This document shows positions 33,357-40,865 of a DNA stretch of 60,867 nt, piece by piece. The DNA is from J051 sp040289295 (GTDB taxonomy: Bacteria; Armatimonadota; Fimbriimonadia; Fimbriimonadales; ATM1). Below the pieces are notes generated by a model. That model searched no databases. It was not told where the DNA came from and saw nothing but the letters and a program-made list of their open reading frames with translations. Within the stretch, counting starts at the first letter, position 1, and every line of letters starts with the position of its first letter. The stretch covers positions 1-60,867 of the forward strand of contig PSLA01000013.1 of assembly GCA_040289295.1 (NCBI GenBank). Reading direction: 5' to 3'. The translations under genes were made by a program, and so were the position numbers.

Positions 33357-33619
33357 TGGCGAGCAGCGCCGAGGAATGCCCCGCTTCGCTCGCCTGGGTC
33401 CATCAGCCCTGCGCTTCGCTATATCGCCCGGGCGCCTCGCGCGATGCCTCGCCCGAGCGCAGTCCACCACGCGGCGAACGCCTCCACCTCAGCAATGGCG
33501 AACAGGGGAGCCCCCGACGGCAGCCGTGGTGAGGCGCCGCCGGCGTCGAGCCCCGAAGTTCCGGCTGGCGGGAGCGCGCTTGCGCGCAGCACGCGTTAGG
33601 GCGTATCCTCTGTAGCCGA
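33357..33619. other. Intergenic stretch without a supported gene
   Basis: About 260 bases of GC-rich sequence with short open frames on both strands but none with family-like content. A TATCCT hexamer at 33604-33609, ten bases before the next ATG, is the only promoter-like element. I see no tRNA or terminator. Confidence 0.4.
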
Positions 33620-34900
33620 ATGGCGGACATACGAGCGTTTCGGGCTTTGCGGTACACCCAGGATGCGGGGAGGTTGGAGGACCTCGTCGCGCCCCCGTAC
33701 GACGTCATCTCTTCGGAGATGAGGGCGAAGCTCGGCGCCCGCAGCGACCACAACGTCGTGTGGGTGACGCTACCCGAGTCTCTATCGGACGACCGGAGCA
33801 AGTTCGTGAAGTACGGGCGGGCCGCCTTGCGCCTCTCGGAGTGGCGGCGCGACGGCATCCTCGCGGCTGACCTGGAGCCGAGCGTCTATCGTCTCGAGCA
33901 AAAGTTCGTTAACCCGCTGGATGGTATCGAGCGCGTCCGCACCGCCCTCATCACGTTGTTGAAAATAGAGCCGTATGAGAAGGGCGTCGTTCTCCCGCAC
34001 GAGCAAACGTTTCCCAAGCACAAGGAGGATCGGCTCCGACTGCTCGAAGCGACGCGCGCGCACGTTGAATGCATCTTTGGTCTCGTGGAGGATGACGATC
34101 GCCGAATGGTCAGGCTTATGGAGTCCGCTCCGTTCGCTTCAACAAGCCATGTGGTTACCGACGACGGCATCTCGCACTCTCTATCGCGTTGCACAGATGA
34201 GGAGGCGGTACGGGAAATCCAAAGGTATATGTCCCGCTCTCGGGTTTGGATCGCGGATGGGCATCACCGCTACGAGACTGCGCTGAAGTTTCGCGAGGCG
34301 CTCGGCACACAGCCCACGTTGATTCCTGAGGACTTCATCCTAATCGCACTCTCGAGCATGAAGGACCCTGGGCTGGCACTGCTGCCCACGCATCGTATCG
34401 TAACCAGGTTCACGGTTCCCCTCGCTGAGGCGAACGTGCGCCTCGCTACATATTTCACTACCCGTCGCATGGGCAACGACGAACTCCCAACAGCCGTGAG
34501 GGAGCTTATGAACCCCAAGGTTCGCGCCTTCGGAATCGTGCTTCCCGGACAGACTGGGTTGCTGGCGATACTCGACGATCCTAACGTCGCGCTGAAACTG
34601 ATCGAAAGCCCAGGCTCAAACCTGCTGAAGACGCTGGACGTTACAATCCTGCACGAGATTATCCTCAAGCGGTGTTTCGGTGTCGAGGGATTGGATCGAG
34701 TCGAGTACACCCGTGATGCGCACGAAGCCGTAAGACGCGTCCAGTCCGGCGAACACACGATGGCGGTCATCACGAACCCACCGTCCGTTGAAGCCATGCG
34801 GCGCATAGCCGAAGCAGGAGAGAAGATGCCCCAGAAGTCGACTTACTACTATCCTAAACTCTTGAGCGGACTCTTAATGTGGTCACTCGCCGACTTCTAA
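33620..34900 (+). CDS. DUF1015 family protein
   Basis: The 426-residue cytoplasmic protein begins ADIRAFRALRYTQDAG and has LVAPPYDVISSEMRAKL, VVLPHEQTFPKHKEDRL and the family hallmark VWIADGHHRYETALKFRE. These are the conserved blocks of DUF1015, whose biochemical role is not settled. The length fits. A TATCCT hexamer implies a leader of only about four bases. A metallo-beta-lactamase gene follows after 19 bases. Confidence 0.88.
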   Translation: MADIRAFRALRYTQDAGRLEDLVAPPYDVISSEMRAKLGARSDHNVVWVTLPESLSDDRSKFVKYGRAALRLSEWRRDGILAADLEPSVYRLEQKFVNPLDGIERVRTALITLLKIEPYEKGVVLPHEQTFPKHKEDRLRLLEATRAHVECIFGLVEDDDRRMVRLMESAPFASTSHVVTDDGISHSLSRCTDEEAVREIQRYMSRSRVWIADGHHRYETALKFREALGTQPTLIPEDFILIALSSMKDPGLALLPTHRIVTRFTVPLAEANVRLATYFTTRRMGNDELPTAVRELMNPKVRAFGIVLPGQTGLLAILDDPNVALKLIESPGSNLLKTLDVTILHEIILKRCFGVEGLDRVEYTRDAHEAVRRVQSGEHTMAVITNPPSVEAMRRIAEAGEKMPQKSTYYYPKLLSGLLMWSLADF

Positions 34901-34919
34901 ACGGCGCCGAGGTCTCGCC

Positions 34920-35729
34920 ATGCGCATAACCTTCACTGGGACGGGTGCCGCGAACGGCATACCCGGCTATTTTCAAGCCGATCGCGTGTCCGAGTATGCG
35001 AGGGTGCACCGCGGTGAAGACGTGCGGTACCGCGCCGGCGCTGTTATTGACGGAGTCTTGAAGATAGATTGGGGGCCCGACACGTTTGCCTGTTGTGAGC
35101 GTTTGGGCATGCGAGCGAAGGAGTGGACGCACGTGTTTTTTACCCATTCGCACGACGACCACTTCGCCCCCCGCGAGTTTCAGTACCTCTTTCCGCCGTT
35201 CCTGCCGATGGAACACCCCAAGCCGCTCGTCTATGGCAATGCCGCGGTCGTAGACGGGTTCCTGGGCCAGTTCAATCATGTGGAGGAAGTGGAGCGGTTC
35301 GTGATCCGCAGCTTCGCGCCGCTCGATGTCGCGGGTTACCGCGTTACCCCGATTCACGCATATCACAAGTTGGATGAGGACAGCCTGAACCTCATCTTCG
35401 AGCGCGACGGCCGCTCGATCCTTTATGGCACCGACACGGGCGTGTATCAAGAGGACACCTGGGAGTTCCTCGCGGGGCGGAGGTTGGACTGCGTGATTCT
35501 TGACTGCACCGACGGCATGGTGCCCAGCGAGTACTGGGGGCACCTTTCCTGCCGCGAACTGCTTGCTGTGGCAGATCGGATGCGCGCCATCGGAGCAGCG
35601 CACGACGGCACCATCTTCTGCTCGACGCACCACGGTTCGGCGGGAGAGGCAACACATGAGGAGCTGGAGCGCTTCTTCGCCCCGCACGGTGTCGTCGTAG
35701 CCTTCGACGGAATGACGCTGGAGGTGTGA
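34920..35729 (+). CDS. Metallo-beta-lactamase-fold hydrolase (PhnP-like)
   Basis: The 269-residue protein starts MRITFTGTGAANGIP and carries the metal motif THSHDDHF (HxHxDH). A later LYGTDTGVYQ Asp and the FCSTHHG His complete a two-metal site. The layout resembles PhnP/RNase Z-type phosphodiesterases acting on cyclic or small phosphodiesters. No phosphonate genes are nearby, so the substrate is open. A GAGGT site lies six bases before the ATG. A stem-loop terminator follows before the convergent ABC genes. Confidence 0.82.
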   Translation: MRITFTGTGAANGIPGYFQADRVSEYARVHRGEDVRYRAGAVIDGVLKIDWGPDTFACCERLGMRAKEWTHVFFTHSHDDHFAPREFQYLFPPFLPMEHPKPLVYGNAAVVDGFLGQFNHVEEVERFVIRSFAPLDVAGYRVTPIHAYHKLDEDSLNLIFERDGRSILYGTDTGVYQEDTWEFLAGRRLDCVILDCTDGMVPSEYWGHLSCRELLAVADRMRAIGAAHDGTIFCSTHHGSAGEATHEELERFFAPHGVVVAFDGMTLEV

Positions 35730-35841
35730 GCGGGTCGGCTGCGGCTTTTCGGGCTCGCGCGCCGTCTATTTCTTTGCACCCGGTGACTGGGGAGACATCG
35801 TCTGCTTGCTCCACGTCTTCTTTCTGCCACCCGGGTCCAAC

Positions 35842-35879
35842 GGGGACGTCGTTGCGGCTTCGGCGTCCCCTTTCTTGTT
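35842..35879. terminator. Bidirectional terminator between convergent genes
   Basis: GGGGACG (35842-35848) pairs with CGTCCCC (35864-35870), then TTTCTTGTT follows on the plus strand. It lies between the end of the metallo-beta-lactamase gene and the stop of the ABC permease gene. Confidence 0.65.
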
Positions 35880-36645
35880 ATGCCGCCTCTTCGGCGGGCA
35901 AGAACTCCGCCATCGAGAACACAGCCACTGAGATCGCCAAGGAGAGGATCGTCAGCACGGTGAGAGTGTTCCAGCAGGTGAGCGGGTCTATCTGTGCGGT
36001 TTGAAACGCCTCGGAGAGCGCCTCCAGCGGATTTTCTTGCCCCCCGATGTCCGCGTGCGGTGAGAGCTGCTTAAGGTACGTCATCACCGAGAGGCGGCGG
36101 AAATCGCCCGGCACGTAGGTAACCCACGTCTCCCAGAAGAACCCGAAGATCGCAGCGATGAGCCAGGGGCGCTTCGAAAGCACCGAAAGCAGTCCGAAGA
36201 GGCTCACGTAGGTTACGGCGCCCGCGCAAAGCACGAGCATATCGCGCAGTAGCACCTCGGTGTCGAAGTCGCTTCCGAAGGAGAGGGCTGCGGTTAGGAC
36301 TGTTGCGACGACGGAGATCGCCGCCGTAAGCACGACGGCGCCCAACCACTTGCCGATGAAGAGCGCCCACCTCGGCACAGGTCGCGTGAGCAAGAGCGGA
36401 ATCGTCTTGCCGACCACCTCGTAGGTAACAATGCCGCCGCCGTAGGCGATCGCGGCAAGCACGAGGGTCGCCGAGAATATGCCCAACTGAACGCTTGCGT
36501 CGTACGTCTCCGCCGGGGTGAAGCCGAACGCACGAAACAGCAGGGCGAAAAGCGGGCCGATGATCCCCAACAGCACTGCCGTAACCGCCCGCCTAAGTTG
36601 CAGCGTGTTCTTCAGAAACCAGATGGCGATTTCGATGACGTTCAT
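35878..36645 (-). CDS. ABC-2 type transporter permease
   Basis: The 255-residue integral membrane protein has about six helices. They include AVTAVLLGIIGPLFALLF, IFSATLVLAAIAYGGGIVTY and AVVLTAAISVVATVLTAAL, and a C-terminal LTILSLAISVAVFSMAEF. The KTIPLLLTRPVPRWALFIGKW loop is typical of ABC-2 permeases of the NatB/YhaP kind. It is the last gene of a four-gene exporter operon, overlapping the preceding ATPase gene by four bases. Confidence 0.85.
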   Translation of the reverse strand: MNVIEIAIWFLKNTLQLRRAVTAVLLGIIGPLFALLFRAFGFTPAETYDASVQLGIFSATLVLAAIAYGGGIVTYEVVGKTIPLLLTRPVPRWALFIGKWLGAVVLTAAISVVATVLTAALSFGSDFDTEVLLRDMLVLCAGAVTYVSLFGLLSVLSKRPWLIAAIFGFFWETWVTYVPGDFRRLSVMTYLKQLSPHADIGGQENPLEALSEAFQTAQIDPLTCWNTLTVLTILSLAISVAVFSMAEFLPAEEAA

Positions 36646-37559
36646 CCCGTGACCAGATAGCGGAAAACGGCCTCGAGGTTGTTGTCCTGCGAATAGAACG
36701 TTCTCAGCGGAATGTTGTTGGCGAGGACGATATCTCGGAGCTGGGTGTAGAACTCATCGGGGCGGGGAGTCTCAACAATGAGGCGAGACTCATCACCCTC
36801 GATACGCGCCGCGACCACGGAAGCGAGCGCGACCAGCTCTCTCGCAAGCCTGCGTGCAGAGCCGTCCGTCTCCACCACGACCTGATGAGGGTGACGGTCA
36901 ATCAGGTCGCGGATGCGTCCCACGTCGCCTTGGGCGAGCAACCTGCCTCGGTGTAGCAGAATGATGGACCGCGTGAGAGATTCCACCTCGTAGAGAATGT
37001 GGCTGCTAACGATGACGGTTCTGGTTGTCCCGAACTCCAGCAGCAGGTCGCTCATCTCCTTTCTGCCCACGGGATCCAGTCCGTTCATCGGTTCGTCAAG
37101 GACGAGCACCTCCGGGTCGTGCTGGATCGCCTGAGCGATTCGGATGCGCTGTCGCATGCCCTTGGAGCAAGCACCGAGTCGGCGTTTTCTGCTGTCGTGC
37201 ATTCCAACTCGGTGGAGCGAGCGTTCTGCCACGATGGCTCCTTCACTCGACGGAACGCCGGACAGGCGCGCCATGAGGGTCAGAAACTCCTCGCAAGACA
37301 TATGCTCGTAGAATCCGTCGACCTCTGGGCAGTAGCCGAGCCTGCGAAGCACATTCGAGTTGGCGAACGGCGCCTCGCCGAAGACGGTGACGGTGCCGGT
37401 CGTGGGGCGCAGTTGGCCGGTAACCAGCTTGATCAGCGTGGACTTGCCCGCGCCGTTCTCTCCGAGGAGTCCTGTAATGCCCGGCCCGATGGAACAGGTG
37501 ACGTCGTTCAGTCCGATGACTTGGCCGTACCAGCGGCTGGCTCGTTGGAGATCAATCAC
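36642..37559 (-). CDS. ABC transporter ATP-binding protein
   Basis: The 305-residue ATPase has Walker A GLLGENGAGKSTLIKL, Q-loop RLGYCPEVDGFYEHMS, a signature degenerated to ACSKGMRQRIRIAQAI (SKGMRQ for SGGQ), Walker B VLVLDEPMNGLDP and the switch SSHILYEVE. The C-terminal extension (about 215-305) is the usual regulatory part of ABC-2 ATPases. GTG 37559 overlaps the preceding permease stop (GTGA); an 88-codon upstream extension of the frame is antisense-like and rejected. Confidence 0.9.
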   Translation of the reverse strand: MIDLQRASRWYGQVIGLNDVTCSIGPGITGLLGENGAGKSTLIKLVTGQLRPTTGTVTVFGEAPFANSNVLRRLGYCPEVDGFYEHMSCEEFLTLMARLSGVPSSEGAIVAERSLHRVGMHDSRKRRLGACSKGMRQRIRIAQAIQHDPEVLVLDEPMNGLDPVGRKEMSDLLLEFGTTRTVIVSSHILYEVESLTRSIILLHRGRLLAQGDVGRIRDLIDRHPHQVVVETDGSARRLARELVALASVVAARIEGDESRLIVETPRPDEFYTQLRDIVLANNIPLRTFYSQDNNLEAVFRYLVTG

Positions 37560-38479
37560 CCTTTGACCACCTCCACTGCTCTCACGCGTAGCACGGCGAG
37601 GGCTAATGACCCGGCGCAGAGGACCAGGGCGAGGCCGAGCAGTGGCGCCCACTCCGGCAAAGGCAAAGAACGGTCTGCTTGGAAGCCGAACGTTCCTCGT
37701 GTGCCGATCAGATTGAAGATGAGGCCGTAGATGACGCCTCGCGGGTTGAGAAACATCAGGGTGGTCCGCGACTCGTCCGAGACGATCGGTGCTGCGGCGA
37801 TCGTCATCGCCAGAACGTTCCAAACGATGAAGATTCCCGTGTATGCGATCCCTGCGATGGCAGGCGTCCGATTGAGCGCAGAAATTCCGACAAGCAGGGA
37901 CGAGTGAATCACTGCAGGGATCAGCGGCACCAGGGGGAACATCAGCGCAAGGTGGGAATGCTCGCGAAGGAACTCACCTAATCCCTTATCCAGCGCTGCG
38001 TAGAGCAAAGCGGCGAACATCGGTACGAACTGTGCAAAATACAGCAGCAGCACCATGCCCATCCACTTCCCGAGGATATAGTCCGCGCGAGTCAGCGGCT
38101 TGCTCAAGTAGACCTGAATAGCGTTGGCGCGGTTATCGGCGGCGATGCTGCCAGCGCCAATGAACAGCGCGATGGCAAACACCCAGATCCAGACGTCAAC
38201 CACGTTGGCGAACGTATCCGCAAGGTTGAAGGTCGGTACTCCTCGCTCTGCGCCTCCCGTTACCCGTTCCGCCTGCGAACGGAAGAATACGATCAGAGCG
38301 AAGAGCATCCACTGCATACAGAGAAGCCCGAACAGGACCCAGAACGCCTTCTTTCGAATCGCAGCCCGAATGAAGGAGCGCGAAATCGTCCACCAGCGGA
38401 GCGGGCGGAGCGCCTTCGGTCCGTCGTAGTTGCGATAGGTGAGGTCCGCGATGGGAGGGGGGTGAACGTCTTGGCTCAC
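37556..38479 (-). CDS. ABC-2 type transporter permease with large insertions
   Basis: The 307-residue membrane protein has helices at AFWVLFGLLCMQWMLFALIV, VDVWIWVFAIALFIGAGSIA, GMVLLLYFAQFVPMFAALLY, IAYTGIFIVWNVLAMTIAA and a final LGLALVLCAGSLALAVLRV. YLSKPLTRADYILGKWMGM is the ABC-2 coupling loop. It is fused in order with an ATPase gene on either side by four-base overlaps, which suggests the two ATPases and two permeases make one heteromeric complex. Confidence 0.85.
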   Translation of the reverse strand: MSQDVHPPPIADLTYRNYDGPKALRPLRWWTISRSFIRAAIRKKAFWVLFGLLCMQWMLFALIVFFRSQAERVTGGAERGVPTFNLADTFANVVDVWIWVFAIALFIGAGSIAADNRANAIQVYLSKPLTRADYILGKWMGMVLLLYFAQFVPMFAALLYAALDKGLGEFLREHSHLALMFPLVPLIPAVIHSSLLVGISALNRTPAIAGIAYTGIFIVWNVLAMTIAAAPIVSDESRTTLMFLNPRGVIYGLIFNLIGTRGTFGFQADRSLPLPEWAPLLGLALVLCAGSLALAVLRVRAVEVVKG

Positions 38480-39384
38480 GATATCGCCTCCAAGAATGCC
38501 TCTTCGAGCGAGCGCGAGGCGGGGCGCAGGCCGCGCACCTCCGCGCCGATATCTCGCGCAATGGCGAGCACCATCGTCGCCGCGTGTTCGCCTTGTGGAA
38601 CCTCTACGCGGTAAAGATTGCTGAGGGAAGAAAGCACCTTCGCGCCCCTCGCTTCGAGGGCGGCAGAGAACGCGGCAGCCGGTTCCTTCAGTTCAACGTC
38701 CCACACTGAGTCGCTCGCGCCTTTCATGTCGGTAACGGAGCGCTGGCTTCGAATCTTGCCTTGGCTCATCACGAGAATCCAGTCACAGGTTCGCTCGATG
38801 TCGGGAAGCAGGTGAGACGAGACGATGCAATTGACGCCCTTGTTGTGAGAGATGTCGCGGATGAGTTCGAGCATCTCCTCGCGGCTCTCGGGGTCGAGCC
38901 CGTTGGTCGGTTCGTCGAGGAAGAGCAGTTGCGGTCCGTGCACGAGCGCTTGGGCGATCTTGGCTTTCTGCTTCATGCCGGTCGAGTAGGTTTCAACAAA
39001 GCGGTATCGCGCTTCGCCAAGACCGCAGTATTCGAGGACCTCGTGCGCTCTCTGCATCGCGTTGGCTCGGGGGAGCCCGCTGAGTTCTGCGGCGAGCGCG
39101 ACGTACTCAACGGCGCTCATTCCGGGGATGTGGCAGTCACTCTCGGGCATGAGGCCGACGTGGAGGCGCAGTTCGAGACAGGATTGTCGGATGTCATAGC
39201 CGAGGATGGTCCCTTCGCCTTCGCTTGGCTTGAGGAAGCCGAGCAGCGCTTTGATCAAGGTCGTCTTGCCGGCGCCGTTCGGTCCCAGCAGACCGACGCA
39301 GCCTTCGGGGATGTCGCAGGTCGCGCCGGAGACCGCCACGTTCCGCCCATAGGCAACGGTCAGGTTCCTAATGCTCGCGACCAT
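38476..39384 (-). CDS. ABC transporter ATP-binding protein
   Basis: The 302-residue ATPase has Walker A GLLGPNGAGKTTLIKALLGF, a Q-loop region HVGLMPESDCHIPGMSA, signature YSTGMKQKAKIAQALVHGP, Walker B LLFLDEPTNGLDPESREEM and switch SSHLLPDIE. It is the first gene of the exporter operon and has its own upstream region shared with the lipoprotein gene terminator. ATG 39384 is preceded by no strong ribosome-binding site. GldA/NatA-like exporters move small molecules or act on the envelope; the substrate is unknown. Confidence 0.9.
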   Translation of the reverse strand: MVASIRNLTVAYGRNVAVSGATCDIPEGCVGLLGPNGAGKTTLIKALLGFLKPSEGEGTILGYDIRQSCLELRLHVGLMPESDCHIPGMSAVEYVALAAELSGLPRANAMQRAHEVLEYCGLGEARYRFVETYSTGMKQKAKIAQALVHGPQLLFLDEPTNGLDPESREEMLELIRDISHNKGVNCIVSSHLLPDIERTCDWILVMSQGKIRSQRSVTDMKGASDSVWDVELKEPAAAFSAALEARGAKVLSSLSNLYRVEVPQGEHAATMVLAIARDIGAEVRGLRPASRSLEEAFLEAIS

Positions 39385-39416
39385 GGTCTGGGTTCTTACC
39401 TGATGGAGCAGCGTTC

Positions 39417-39453
39417 GCTTTCAAAAGGAGCGCCCCGGCGAGCCGGGGCGCGG
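39417..39453 (-). terminator. Intrinsic terminator of the small lipoprotein gene
   Basis: A perfect palindromic stem (GCGCCCCGGC pairing with GCCGGGGCGC around 39430-39452) is followed on the minus strand by TCCTTTTG. It lies just downstream of the candidate stop at 39476 and before the ABC operon. Confidence 0.8.
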
Positions 39454-39475
39454 AGAATGTTGGAGCGGTTTGGGC

Positions 39476-39741
39476 TTAGTGGCCGCCGCCGCTTTGGGTG
39501 TGANNNNNNNNNNNNNNNNNNNNNNNNNNNNNNNNNCACCCTTGGTGGCGCCTGAGCCGGTGGTGCCTCCGGGCGTCTCGGTCGTGGTGGAGGGCTCGTT
39601 GGCCATACCGCCGGCCTTGGCTCCGCTGTTGGCGGGAGCAGTTCTCCCCTCAGAGGAGCTGTTCTCTGTGCCGCCGTTGCAGCCAACCAATCCGAAAACC
39701 GCAACCGCGGCGATCGTCATCATCATCATCCATCGCTTCAT
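39476..39741 (-). CDS. Small Thr/Ser/Gly-rich lipoprotein, interrupted by an assembly gap
   Basis: The protein starts MKRWMMMMTIAAVAVFGLVG with lipobox Cys directly after it. A disordered tail rich in Ser, Thr, Gly and Pro follows (ENSSSEGRTAPANSGAKAGG). The frame enters a 33-N gap at 39536. After the gap one frame ends quickly at 39476 with HTQSGGGH, directly before the terminator, which I favour. The given gap length does not keep that frame, so the true gap may differ. AGGAGG lies about 13 bases before the ATG. Confidence 0.55.
39504..39536. other. Assembly gap (33 N)
   Basis: Thirty-three unresolved bases fall inside the low-complexity coding tail of the lipoprotein gene. Repeated Gly/Thr codons or the adjacent GC-rich palindrome may have blocked assembly. 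Confidence 0.99.
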
Positions 39742-39858
39742 TGTTGTTGTTGTAACCTCCTGGTGGTTAGTATGTGGGCAGATGCGCTGTGGCATTGCCT
39801 CGGCGACAGTATACACCATATAGGGGTTCGGCAGGTTGGCCGCAAGGGGTTATCCCCT

Positions 39859-40113
39859 CTAGTCTTCAAATGGATCTTGGTACTTTGGTTCCTCGTAACC
39901 CCTGAGATTTGTGGGTGATTCCTCGGTGTTTGGGCCTTGAGGGACGGATTGCCGCTGGGCGCCACTCTGGTCCCCGCCGTGTTGCCTCATTCCTGGGCCG
40001 GGCTCGGTGCTGACGGGCGGTGCGTCGGGGCGTCCGCCCTCCTCCCGCTTGCCGCATCCGGCCAAGGTGAGCAAAAGCACGCCTGCGAGGCACAGCACGC
40101 TGATTGCTCTCAT
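39859..40113 (-). CDS. Small lipoprotein, unknown
   Basis: Starting at ATG 40113, the 84-residue protein has a signal peptide and lipobox (VLCLAGVLLLTLAGCG). A charged, disordered tail follows (REEGGRPDAPPVSTEPGPG) and ends KYQDPFED. No family is recognised. It is divergent from the DedA gene; a TACCTT hexamer lies nine bases upstream on its strand. The longer open frame adds 13 residues without signal-like character and is rejected. Confidence 0.6.
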   Translation of the reverse strand: MRAISVLCLAGVLLLTLAGCGKREEGGRPDAPPVSTEPGPGMRQHGGDQSGAQRQSVPQGPNTEESPTNLRGYEEPKYQDPFED

Positions 40114-40187
40114 CTTAGGGAGAAGGTACCCGCGATGGCGCCAAATTCGCAATCTGGGCTGCGTTTGTCGTATTCTCTTGTAAGCCC

Positions 40188-40865
40188 GTGGAGATTCTCG
40201 CCAACGTACTTGATGTGTTCCTGCACCTGGATGAGCACCTTCAGGAGATCATCCAGAACTACGGCACGCTGACATACCTCATCTTCTTTCTCATCGTCTT
40301 CGCCGAAACGGGCCTGGTCGTTACGCCGTTTCTTCCCGGCGACACGCTGCTTTTCGCGGCGGGGATGTTCTCAGCTCAGCCTGAGTTCGGATTAAACGTG
40401 TGGCTCGTTTATCTGACGTTCATGCTTGCCGCGCTTACGGGCGATATCGTGAACTACAACATCGGGCGCTTCCTCGGGCCGAAGGTGTTCCGTGGCGGCA
40501 AGGAGAGCCGCTTGTTCAAGCGCGAGTACCTGGACAGGACGCACGAGTTCTACGAGCGATACGGCTGGCTCACAATTATCATTGCTCGGTTCGTTCCCAT
40601 CGTTAGGACGTTTGCCCCGTTCGTGGCGGGCATCGGTCGAATGACGTTTGGCAGGTACATCTGCTTCTGCTTGCTCGGTGCGTTCTTGTGGGTCCTGGTA
40701 TGTGTCGGAGCGGGCTACACGTTAGGCCGCATTCCGGCTGTTCGTGACAATTTCGAGTTGGCGATTCTGGGACTGTTCGCCTTGTCGGTGATTCCGGTAG
40801 TTACCAAGGTGATCCATCACCGCCTTCGCAAGCGGAAGGCTGCAGCGGTTGCCGCGGAGGAGTGA
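40188..40865 (+). CDS. DedA family membrane protein
   Basis: The 225-residue protein has the DedA/VTT pattern: FAETGLVVTPFLPGDTLLFA, GDIVNYNIGRFLG, the conserved IIARFVPIVRTFAPFVAGIG with its two arginines, and a final helix and basic tail. DedA proteins act in undecaprenyl-phosphate or phospholipid transport across the inner membrane and membrane-potential maintenance. The start is GTG 40188; a TATTCT hexamer 11 bases before it implies a very short leader. The stop overlaps the uvrC ATG. Confidence 0.93.
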   Translation: MEILANVLDVFLHLDEHLQEIIQNYGTLTYLIFFLIVFAETGLVVTPFLPGDTLLFAAGMFSAQPEFGLNVWLVYLTFMLAALTGDIVNYNIGRFLGPKVFRGGKESRLFKREYLDRTHEFYERYGWLTIIIARFVPIVRTFAPFVAGIGRMTFGRYICFCLLGAFLWVLVCVGAGYTLGRIPAVRDNFELAILGLFALSVIPVVTKVIHHRLRKRKAAAVAAEE

